From Combretum micranthum (lineage: Eukaryota; Streptophyta; Magnoliopsida; Myrtales; Combretaceae), in NCBI GenBank assembly GCA_024138025.1, contig JAMXBD010000969.1, positions 436,501-500,500 of the forward strand: DNA of 64,000 nucleotides, in the 5' to 3' direction. Below the pieces are notes generated by a model. The model searched no databases. It was not told the DNA's origin and saw nothing but the letters and a program-made list of their open reading frames with translations. This document shows, one piece after another, positions 49,101 to 59,700 of this stretch. The position numbers and the translations under genes are program-made. Numbering within the stretch: position 1 is the first letter of the stretch; each line of letters starts with the position of its first letter.

Positions 49101-51127
49101 GTTTATAAGGAACTTAGGATGATAATCTATAGGATGGTGAGATGATGAGAGTGGGTAAATTATATGCGCACACATACACACAACACACTCTCATTGAGTA
49201 AATTATACCTATTTATCCTTCCACTTTTAGAAAATCCTATAACTGCACACTTTTTTTTATGAACCAATCCATCGGTTATTGAATATGTGAGATACATGTG
49301 CAGCTATGGTAATTAACCCACTATAATATCTTTTATATTAACTTCTATAATCAAGTTAATAGTTGTATGAAGGATTATTTGATCCATGAGAGATCCATTG
49401 CAATTAACTTCATTTTCTTAAATCATGTGGGTAAAGATATTTAAATTTTCATCTTTTTTTAATTTTCATGCTATAGTTGTAATTGTTGCTATGGTTATTA
49501 TAATATACTAAAATATATACGTATTTGGAAAAACAAAAATTCTATAAATTACAAATTAAATAATTTTCCATGCACTTGGATTTCAATTGTATATGTAACA
49601 CATACAAATAACATATAAATTAAGTCCGAAAACTTTTCTCATACGGAATTCTAAGATAAAAATGAGTAAAAAGGGAGGTGGAGAATGGGAGATCCACAAA
49701 GTAGTTAGTGACTTGTACTGACCGATAAGAGGATGCTGTTGGCAATTGGCATCAAGGGAGTTGACAACTAGGTAAGAGTTTAAGAGTAGATGAAAGGTAT
49801 CATTTAGGTGTGGGGGTGATAAAAGTCTGCAGAATAGTGTGAAGAGTAAGATAGCCTAGAGAGAAGCGGTTGGCAAAACAAAACACATGGGACAAAAGTT
49901 GGTAGAGCTCAAGAGCTATTATTATTATTATTATTACCTAAGAGTGTATTTTATATAGTTTTTAAAATTATAGTAATGAATACCTTGTTAATAATAGTTA
50001 GATTTTTTTTATTATTTATGTAGTTAAAAAAAAAAAAAATTTATTAGTATCGGTTGACTTAACTACTGACTACTTTTGACAAAAACATTATAAAATCAAA
50101 ATGAAAGGTTCTAAGATGGCTATAGATGAGCATTAAAAAGGAAAAAGAATTGGGCCCAACTGTAAGAGATTTCGCGATAAGATGCCATGTGCTTATCGGA
50201 GGGAATTGTGATACCTCTGTTTGCTTAAGAGGCCTTGATAATGAATACCTAGTCAATAGTGACTAGTTAGGTTGGAAAAGGGGAAAAAAAGGACAAAAAA
50301 CAAAAAAACGTTATACATACACTAGTTTGTAAATGACTTAATGGATCAACTAAGGGGCAGTTTAGTTGAACAAATAATGCAAGTGAGTTTGTGAGTTAAC
50401 AGAAGGAGATCGTAGCATGCTCACTCATATAGTTTCCTGTTTTTGGGTAAGGCTTATAGTTTCCTTACAGTGACTTCATGTGGTTCAAGTTAATCTCCTA
50501 TATAAATATAATATATATGAGCGTGCTAGTGAGTGAAAGAGAGCTCGTAAGAAATTTATGTGCACTCAGTTGTGAAGATAACGTTTTATGTACAGGTCAA
50601 ACAATAAGCGCACTATATATTCTTTACATTTGATCAGCTTTAATTTTACCGTCATCCTTCACTTGTTTATATATATCCTTTTGTCATTTGTCAATAATCT
50701 AAATTAGAGTCTAACAAATTAAGGACCAAAGCGAATCCTTTTTAATAGAAAGTTTAGGAAGTATATTAAACATTGTGATTTTCATAGTTTTCAGGACAGA
50801 TATATATATATATATACATAAATATATAGCTGCAATCTTTATCTTTTTAAGGCATTACATTACAAATAATAGTGTGTAGATGCATCAGCATGGATCATGA
50901 ATGAAGTGATATTAAAAATTTACCATTTATACGTACGTATCAGATCAAATATCATTCAATACATGAAAGAATTAGTAAACTAATTTCGACTAGAAAAAAC
51001 GGCGCTGTTGTTAACGCCAAAATATTGATGAGAGATTTGAATGATTTCGAGCCAAATAAAATTAAAAAAAAAAATTAAAAAATAAACTGTATTAGGAAAA
51101 ATAATAATAATAAAAGAAGTAAAAGAG
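49101..51127. other. Intergenic DNA 3' of the SAUR gene
   Basis: No gene recognised. It contains an (ATT)n microsatellite at 49916-49936 and a (TA)n tract at about 50804-50816. The part nearest 51127 should hold the 3' UTR of the SAUR gene; no clean AATAAA is evident. Confidence 0.45.
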
Positions 51128-51550
51128 TTAAAAAACATAGAGGGAAGCAAGTTCTTCTAGAGAATCGTCGGAGATGAGTTTTGGATCAGTATTGTCAAGC
51201 ATCCACAAGAGATGGTCAAAAAGCACGACCTCGCACTTGGCCACCAAAATCCCATTTTCTGACTTCTTCTCTACGAGTGCATTCAATAATGGATGCTTCA
51301 AGTACTTGGAACTTATCAAGTAACGCTTCCTGGTGCTTCCCACAAATATTATCGCCTCATGATCATGATCCTCATCATCACTGTTCTTCCTTATTATTTC
51401 TCTCTCTAATTCTCCCCATGATTCATCCCTATCGTCGTCCCTGGTGGATTTCGACCTCAGGCTACTATAGGATGATGATCTTCCTAGTTGCCTCGACAAG
51501 CTCTTGCATTTCCTTAGTATCAAACGATTAATCTTCTTCATTTGAGACAT
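51128..51550 (-). CDS. SAUR: SAUR family auxin-responsive protein, 140 aa
   Basis: A single uninterrupted 140-codon frame with no introns, as usual for SAUR genes. Residues 1-60 are variable: basic at first (KKINRLILRKCKSLSRQLGR), then Ser/Asp-rich and acidic (DDEDHDHE). Residues 66-138 form the SAUR domain: AIIFVGSTRKRYLISSKYL, HPLLNALVEK, CEVVLFDHLLWMLDN and DSLEELASLY. SAUR proteins typically inhibit PP2C.D phosphatases and so promote plasma-membrane H+-ATPase activity and cell expansion; that is family knowledge. The C-terminus is at the usual place. A TATA-like motif and an auxin-response-type core (TGTCTC, minus strand, 51549-51544, inside the 5' leader) lie upstream. It is the only complete, undamaged gene in the right half of the window. 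Confidence 0.93.
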   Translation of the reverse strand: MSQMKKINRLILRKCKSLSRQLGRSSSYSSLRSKSTRDDDRDESWGELEREIIRKNSDDEDHDHEAIIFVGSTRKRYLISSKYLKHPLLNALVEKKSENGILVAKCEVVLFDHLLWMLDNTDPKLISDDSLEELASLYVF

Positions 51551-51633
51551 CTATCATCTAACTAATTATTGGTGTTTGGTATCATTGTGGATGAATAATG
51601 GGTGAGAGACTAGAGAAGAGTAGAGGGTGACTT

Positions 51634-51640
51634 GATATAC
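51634..51640 (-). promoter_or_regulatory. TATA-like element of the SAUR gene
   Basis: GTATATCA on the minus strand, about 85-90 bp before the ATG, a plausible distance for a short leader. Confidence 0.4.
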
Positions 51641-51850
51641 AATTAATTCTAGTGAAAGGTGATGATGATTTGGGTGGGTAATGCGTCCTTATTTTTTCCA
51701 GTGATAAGAAAGAGTTTGCAACCAAAACCATCTTCAATGACATTGACCATTCATCTTTCTTCATACCTCATATATGTGCACTACAACTACAAGCATTCCA
51801 CAACAGACAACATTATACAAGTTGGTCGGTCACAGGTCCTCCCTCTTTTG

Positions 51851-51975
51851 TCTCTTTGCATAATTTGTTTGGCAAGTTGTAAATTGTGTTTTCCCACCGA
51901 GAAAGCTTTAATTTCTTTGCACAAATTTGTTCAGCAAGGTTGTAAATTATGTGTTCCCACCGAGAAAGGCTTCAA
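51851..51975. repeat. Tandem duplication, about 62 bp, in the SAUR upstream region
   Basis: Unit 1 (51851-51911) and unit 2 (51912-51975) share TTTGCA..AATTTGTT, GCAAG(G)TTGTAAATT and TTCCCACCGAGAAAG. It sits about 300-425 bp upstream of the SAUR start codon. Confidence 0.85.
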
Positions 51976-53699
51976 CAAGAAAAATAATAACACTCGATTT
52001 GTGGATAAAACACATGTCTAATATTCTTGTAAAAAAAAAAAAAGCTACAAAAATACAAATTATAAAAAAAAAATTGCCAAATTGATATCTCTATATTGCA
52101 TGTTGGAAAAGAAATATAAATTTTTTATATATATCGCATGCTAGAGAAGATATATAATGATGATATAAAGTCAAACTTGTAAAAATAGTTGTATGCATGT
52201 TAGAAAGGAGATATAGGTCTAAATATATATCACATATTGATCATGCGATGCATGTTAAATAATTACATGTGTATCATTACTATTAGTTATAATTATATTA
52301 GTACTTCTGCACCCCTCATCTAGACACGTGATATATTAATATCAATAAATCTTGTTTCCTTCAATAGGCAATATAATACGTGTGCGTGTGTTTTATATAT
52401 ATGTGATAAGTAAGTTAATCATTCTTTAACAAATAATTACATTCATAAATTTTAATTGATAGTTCCCAATATTCTTATATCCACATAGTATGCATTATCT
52501 ATTTAATATTTTTTTCCCTTTCTTGTAAATTTCTTAAACTTTTAAAATCCATTTTTACTGACTAATATGCAATATGGGAATACTAGGCTGTAACTCATAA
52601 AATGAATCGAGCTTTATTGCAAATATTAATTCCTTTTTTTTTTTTTTTTGTTTTAGCCAAAATCAGTAGACTATTATTAGTAAATAAGTGAAATAAAATG
52701 CGATATATAGTACTAAAAATATAAAAGAAATCCATAAAGAAAATCAAGATGAAGAAGGCCAGTTTATTTTAAAATATTTCCTTTAATTGTATTCATTCAT
52801 TCATTTATCTATTTATTGAGACCATGCAATTAGTCCTTAATATTCACTTACTTATATATTTGAATCTTTAAATTTTTTTTTTAATTTGAGTATTTAACAT
52901 TTTGCAACTTCATTCTGCAAGATATTTCCATCAACTTTACTAACTTTTCGTTTATCTTTGTTACTCGGTAGCCATCAAGATAGCTAAAGTTTGCATAATT
53001 TTTCCAACCTTTTTTATAAGATCTTTTTATTTTTTATTTTTCTTATTTTTCATTTTATTACGTAATTAAATATGTTTAATATTATTTTATATTATATTAC
53101 ACCATTGAATATATTTAATTTTATTATTTAAAACAATAAATTATTATGAAATAAGTTTTTTCTTTAGGCAAATATCGAAAAATAAGTTGAAGCTACTTAC
53201 ATGTTAAGGATGGGTGCAAACTTTAATGAAATTTATGAAAGTCCTGTTTTTATAAAAGTTACAGTAAAATTATATCTTCTAGTCATGCTTTTCATTAGAT
53301 GTGTTTCATCAGTTATTTAATGGCTCATATTCATATCTAATCGTGATGACACTTTTGACTCGATATATCACTTACACTAATTATTTTAATGATTAGAAAA
53401 GAAGGTGAAAGCTGGAGATTTTAAAATAAGCACTTTTGCTTTTTGTTTTTTTCAATGTTAGATTTTCTTGATTTTTTCTCCTTTCTTTTATGTTTCCTTC
53501 GTTTGTTTCCCCTTTTTTGTTAAATTTTTCTAGATGAAGGTATGCAAAATCATAAAGTTTAAATACATGTATACTAAGTGTAATTTACCCTATGTAAACA
53601 TGATAAGATCATATTACACATAATTTTTTTTATGTTTAAATAGCTAGAATGGGTACTTGTTTTGGTTAAAATTCATGTTTCAGGTCTAATTTGGACAAA
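51976..53699. other. AT-rich intergenic DNA
   Basis: Several T runs (52635-52650) and A/T microsatellite-like stretches; no gene recognised. Confidence 0.5.
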
Positions 53700-55560
53700 G
53701 GAACCAAAACAAGAAACTTTGAAATGGAAAAAGGAAAATTTCAGGGGGTACGTTGGCTTTTCTGAAGTCTAAGCCACCGGCATATAGCCAGCCTTCATCA
53801 TCAACAGAATGAAAATCCTTAAGGCTGCCTCTATACTGTCGGTCTTGAAGCGGTGTAAGCTAAGAGAAGATAAACAAACTGGATCAACACTACCAGTGTA
53901 AAAGAAGAAGAAGCCAGCTTCTGCAGATTTCATTCAACGCCGGCTTTTTGGGAATCAAAGTCGCCGGCGTTGAGACGGTTTACGAGATCAAAATGTTTGC
54001 ACTACTCAAAGTCGTTGCATACACTACCGGCCTTACAAGCCTTGATACAATTGAACATACGCCATCTGAAAACCGCCAGCATAGAAGGTAAACAGGCCAG
54101 TGTAGAATGAATGCTGACAGCTCAGAGCTCAAGTGTTGCCAGTGCAGAAGGAGTTACAACATACGCCGGACTCTAAGCCGTCAGTGTTGAGGCGATGTAG
54201 ATCGAAGATCAGGAGGCACAAGTAGATATCACATGTTCAAAGACAAATGAAAAGACAAACTTTGATGGATTATCTAAGCCGGCATCAAAGCTGTTGGCTT
54301 TGGGACGGCTTTCCATATAGAATGGCCAAACTTTCGTATTTTGAGAACATACGCCGGCTAGATCTATATCTAAGCTGCCGGCGTATAAGCAGTCTACACT
54401 TGAAACTGAAAATAAAAATGAAAGCTACCAGTGCACTGCCTATGTAATGAGGAGAAAGACGTTAAGCTGTCGGCGTAGGAATTGTAACTGCTGGCGTACA
54501 AGTTGAAACTGAAAATTTTCATTAATGCTTCTCACGAAATTTTTCCTATATGAAGGGGATTTCCCTCCTCTGGTTCCATAAGCTAAGAAAAACATAAAAA
54601 CACTTTAGTATACAAATAGCTTTAACATTTCATAGAGATATGTGAGAGATTTGAGCTTTCAAGAATTTGTAATTGAAGATTGTGATATTTGAATTGGTAA
54701 TATCTGATCTCTTTTCTTATGCAATTCATTTATCTAATTTCTTTGTTCATATTCTTATTTGATTATTAAATCATTATTCATGAGTAGCTAAACTTTTCCT
54801 TGTGGGAAGTGATGAAATCCTAATCTTATTAAAATGATTTTTGATTTTATATTATAGGATTGTTAGAATTATGGAATATTTGTTTTGAATCCTAATTATC
54901 TATTTTGTTTCTGTATGAAATTTAATTGATAAGAATTCTAATAATTTGAAAGAAGAATTAGGGTTCATAGGAATTCATAAATTAAGATTAAACAACAATT
55001 GTGGAAGCAGAGGAGTTTAATCTAATTTAGAAATTGTTCCATGTAATCCATGCAATATTTTATTTTAATTTCTCACTAAGGAATTAGGAAAAGTTAATTT
55101 AGGATATTAGACAATTATAGAATCGAGAGGTTTATAATTGTAACTTAGATTCCATTGATAATTTATATAGTAGAAGCTAATAGATTATTTTATGGTTTAC
55201 TAAACTTGATAGTTTTAGGTCTTAATAATTTCTTACAAATATCCACAATTCTAATTATTCATATAATATAACTTCAATATGATTAGTAAAGATTAGGGTG
55301 GATTCTGCTCCTTCCTACATTTATCTTATATAACTTTCTCTCAATCTCATTGCATTCATTGTTAGATATTAGATAGAATTAGTTAAATAGTTTAAATTGA
55401 TATAATTTGATTGCCTAAATAGTAAAAGCTAATATCAATCTAGTAATTAAATCAGTCCTCATGGGAATGATACTAGACTCACTTTTATATATTACTTGAT
55501 TTGACCCAGTATACTTGCTGGTAATTTCCGAACTTACATTTTTTATATACACATTTTAAT
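53700..55560 (+). mobile_element. LTR-like remnant with repeated CGCCGGC words
   Basis: 53740-54520 contains many copies of (A)CGCCGGC, GCCGGCG(T) or close variants (for example near 53938, 53962, 54160, 54351, 54377, 54470). An AT-rich stretch and the closing phrase CTCATGGGAATGATACTAGACTCAC near 55457 follow, similar in layout to 45850-47000. Non-coding. Related GGC/TGGCGTAC-rich stretches occur at 56400-56760 and 59390-59530 around the gypsy pol remnant. Confidence 0.4.
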
Positions 55561-56050
55561 CGGATCAAAACAAGTAGACAAAGTAATTATATCCACATAA
55601 AAAATATGTAAAATAAAATAGAGTGAATTACACTAACCCTCATATGTATTTTGTAAAATATACTAAGATCCCACTTTTTCGAAATACAATAGATATCCCA
55701 ATTTTATATAGATATCAAGGTTGTGGACTCGTTTACCTTGGATGGCTAGAGGCCAAAGGTTGGAGTGGCCACATCGAAAGTGATTCGATTAACCTTCCCT
55801 TGGTGAGATCACCTACTTTAGTGATAAATGGCCACCCACTAGAAAAAAAGGATTGAACTGCCTATTTTTAGGTGTAGATCACAATTCACGACCCATCTAT
55901 GTATTTGTGTCACTTCAGATATTTCCAGCCTTAGCATGATCCAAGCTGACTTTTAATTTTTCATTCATTTTCCTTTTCTATTCATTTTTTCATTTCTATG
56001 AACTTTGTTAAATAATACAAATCATTATAATATTTATATAAAACTATTGA
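55561..56050. other. Intergenic DNA, no gene recognised
   Basis: Short open frame at 55623-55856 without recognisable motif. Confidence 0.35.
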
Positions 56051-56911
56051 TAATACAAACACTGTTGATATGAACCACGCCAATTGATGACGTAACCCGA
56101 TACCAATACAATTGGAATTATAACCCAAGATTATCAAGTCTGAATGGAACAACAACTCGTTGCCTATATAGAGGCAAGAACCTTGGTATATGATGTAGAC
56201 ACCACAATCGAAGATGGTATTTCAATTGATAAATCAAATATCAACGCCACAGAATTGATTTGATAAGTTCAAGAAAAATTCATTCAAGAACCAAAGAGAA
56301 ATCTCTCAAATCTATTATCAAAGTTGTGTTCCAAATACAAACCAAAATGAATACTTATATCTGAACAAAAGAAAACCTAAAGACAAAACAAGAAACTCAA
56401 AAGTTATCTAAAGTATGCTGGCAACCATTACATGTACACTGGCTGCCTAGAAAAACAAACAGGCGGCTTATAAACAAACTGACAAAAATTAACGTTTTGG
56501 GCATAACGAACACTGGCTGTACGTCAGCAGCATACATGGGAATACCAGCAGTGTAGACACTGAATCCCTACCAGTGTTCAAGATGGTGTTAAAGAAAATG
56601 CTACTTATCACTTTTCCAAACAATGTACGCTGGCAATGTAAAAGCTTAATGTCGGTCACATAGATGAGTAAACTGGCGGCATTGGCATTGCCGTTAAAGA
56701 TTTTGATTATGTTCTCTCTCTACATCGCTATTAGGCTGGTGACATACATTTGTAGTGAAGCCATTTAGGACTTTGAGTTGATCATATTGAGCTAATTTTG
56801 TTCCTGATTAATTTATCCATCATTTTGATCCATTTCCGAGCTAATTTTAATGATATTGATCAGCTTGAAATCATCCTTAGTGATGTGCACGTGGATTTCC
56901 TACTCTTGAAC
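56051..56911 (-). mobile_element. LTR-like DNA downstream of the gypsy pol remnant
   Basis: It lies directly beyond the pol stop on the minus strand, where a 3' LTR is expected. It contains GGC-rich dyad words (56410-56740) like those at 53740-54520 and, on the minus strand, a TTGGTATCGGG phrase (about 56108-56098) reminiscent of a tRNA-Met PBS. Termini are not resolved. Confidence 0.35.
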
Positions 56912-57840
56912 TTATTGGATCAACCCATTTAGTGCATCCTTTAATCTTTTTGCCTGAGTCCTTGAAGCCAATCCAGGTGGAAGCTCAAGTGGGTCTACTT
57001 TCCATCTTCTAATCATGACCCATCATTCCTTCCCCTTGAGAAGGATTTGTCCTCAAATCTTCATCACCTGCATCAAAAAGACTCAGATCAGTAACATTAA
57101 ATGTAGAGCTTATATTATCCTCGCTTGGCAAATCAAGCTTGTATGCATTGTCATTGATGCGCTCTAGAACTTGAAAAGGACCATTGCCTCTTGGAAGTAA
57201 CTTAGAACGTCTTTGCTAGGAAATCTTTCCTTGCGCATATATAGCCAAACCCAATCTCCAGGTTTAGATACCATCTAACGACGTCTCTTGTTAGCTTGCT
57301 TAGCAAACTGCTTAGTCCGTCTCTCAATGTTGATCCTTGCCTTCTCATGAATTTGCTTTACAAACTCCGCCTTCTTTTTGCCATCTAAATTAACAAACTT
57401 AAATAGAGGTAAAGGAAATAAATTCAACGAAGTTTGCGGATTAAAACCATATGCAATCTCAAAAGGTGAAAATTTAGTAGCATAATGTGCAGTTCGATTG
57501 TAAGCAAATTCAACATGTGGTAAACATTCTTCCTATGTTTTAAGATTCTTTTTAATGATAGCCATTAATAAAGTAGATAAAGTTCTATTCACTACTTTAG
57601 TTTGACCATCAGATTAGGTGACAAGTTATAGAGAACAATCATTTAATGTCTAACTTATACCACAAGTTCTTCCAAAAGTAACTTAAGAACTTAGCATCTC
57701 TATCAAATACAGTTGTTCTAGGCATACCATGAAGTCTTACAATCTCTTTAAAGAACACATCTGCAACATGAGAAGCATCATCAGTTTTGTGGCATGAAAT
57801 GAAATGTGCCATTTTTGAAAATCTATCCACTACCACAAAA
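56912..57840 (-). pseudogene. Gypsy integrase core and C-terminus (decayed)
   Basis: Minus strand: [11 protein letters not shown] (first Asp), [15 protein letters not shown] (second Asp), then in a shifted frame SDGQTKVVNRTLSTLL, where the third catalytic residue Glu is read as Lys. It continues [20 protein letters not shown] and MRKERFPSK, then ERINDNAYKLDLP, SSTFNVTDLSLFD and DEDLRTNPSQGEG. The end is DPLELPPG...AKRLKDALNGLIQ with a stop at 56914-56912. This is the usual tail of gypsy polyproteins. Frame changes and stops are frequent. Confidence 0.75.
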
Positions 57841-58850
57841 ATAGAACCCCAACTAGTTTACTCCTAGGTAAACCAAATACAAAATCCATAGAAATATCCA
57901 CCTAGGGTTCACTAAGAATGGGCAATGGTATATATAGGTCATGTGGTTGTACCCTGAATTTAGCTTGCCTACATGTAATAACCTATCGTAGACTCTCTCA
58001 ACATCCTTTATGATAACTTCAGTGTTTGGTGCTGCAATGCTACTGAAGTCCTTCACAATCTCCTATAGAAGCTAGCTAGCCCATGAAAACTCCTGACTTG
58101 ACTCACATTGGTTGGACTAGGCCACTCCTGGATTGCACGAACTTTCTCTTCATCTACCTATATCCCCTGTGCACTGACAACAAAGCCAAGAAATATAAGT
58201 CTATCTATGCAAAGGTACACTTCTTAAGGTTAACAAATAAAGTCTCCTTTTGAAGCACATCTAAAACGGATTTCAAGTTATTTACATGATCTTCCAAGTT
58301 CATGCTATAGATCAAAATATCATCAAAATAGACAACCACGAATTTTCCAATGAAAGCATGCAAAACATGGTTCATTAGTCTCATCAAAGTGCTAGGTGCA
58401 TTGCTTAACCCAAAAGGCATAATCAACTACTCATATAAACCATACTTTGTTTTGAATGTGGTTTTCCACTCATCACCTTCTTTCATTCTAATATGATGAT
58501 ACCCACTTTTTAAATCAACTTTTGAAAACACAGGCAATCCGTGTAATTCATCTAACATGTCATCTAAGCGAGGAATGAGATGGGATACTTCACCGTGATG
58601 TTGTTGATAGCATGACAATCAACACACATTCTCCATGACCCATCCTTCTTAGGCACAAGAATCACTAGTACAATGCATGGACTCATGCTTTCCCCCACGT
58701 ACCCCTTCTCGATCAACTCTTGAACTTGCTTTTAAAGCTCCTTAGTCTCCTTAGGATTACTTCTATAAGCTGGTCTATTTGGAATGGTGGCTTCGAGTAC
58801 AAAGTTAATCTGATGCTCGAATCCTCGAATTGGAGGTAATCATTTTTATA
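57841..58850 (-). pseudogene. Gypsy reverse transcriptase joined directly to integrase start
   Basis: Minus strand from about 58840: [84 protein letters not shown] and the catalytic [11 protein letters not shown] (YFDD at 58330-58319). The RT thumb reaches KDFSSIAAPNTE near 58050 and then changes at once to VIIKDVERVYDR, the region just before the integrase core (QPHDLYIPLPI, VDISMDFVFGLPR). RNase H and the start of integrase are missing, so an internal deletion joined the two parts. No gag lies upstream. Confidence 0.8.
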
Positions 58851-59700
58851 CCAAATGATATGAATCCAAGGGGTCAGAAATTCTTTCCCAAGATTTATGG
58901 TTCTTCCTTCTTGTTATCAAGAAAATCAACTAAATCACCAAGAAAGAGGATCTTTCTTTAAAACTCACACAAGAAAAGAAAAGATCATTTTTTAAGGTTT
59001 TGTGTAATAGATAAATAAAACTAAGAAAAGATCAAGGATATGAATGAAATCGTAATTTGATATAACACAGGAATCACAAAATCAATCTAGATCGTAATGA
59101 GAATCCTAATCCGATAGATTCTACGGATCACGAATCCAATCATAGCTTTAAGAGAATCAATGATTCAATCAACAAACATGAATAAAGGCCTAAAAACTCT
59201 CAATATTCATAAACCATTGCAATAGAAATAATACAAGTTTTTATCACAAAAACTCTCACAAAGAGAAGATTTTCACAAGAGAAATATCATAAAATGTTGT
59301 CTCTCTAAAACAAAGCTAAGACCTATATATAATTAAACAAGGGAAAACAAAACAACACAAAAATAAACATAAGTTTCGTCTAAGAAGGCCACCCTACAAG
59401 CTGGTTGCATACGAAGCAGCTTTACAAGAATTGATTTTGTGCATGTTGAACACCGTCTAAAGTGTCGGTGGTGTATTTGGGGTACACCGGTGGCTTTGGT
59501 TGGCGTACAGCCTCCTGCAACTTTAGATAGCTTTTGCTCTTTCTTGTTGAAATTGCTTGATCCGCATCATCTTCCCATTTGAGCCTTGATACTCCATTTT
59601 TAAATCAAGTTTGCCTAAATTCATTCAATGTTTGATCCTTCTCTAAAGTCAAATTGGATTGCACTTGATGCATTCGCATCAACTGTAATGACACCTTTCA
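58851..59700 (-). mobile_element. LTR-like or leader DNA upstream of the gypsy pol remnant
   Basis: Non-coding, A-rich on the plus strand. A GGTGG/GGCGTAC-rich patch (59390-59530) resembles those at 53740-54520 and 56400-56760. Its contact with the RT start, without gag or protease, suggests deletion or a later insertion. Limits are approximate. Confidence 0.35.
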
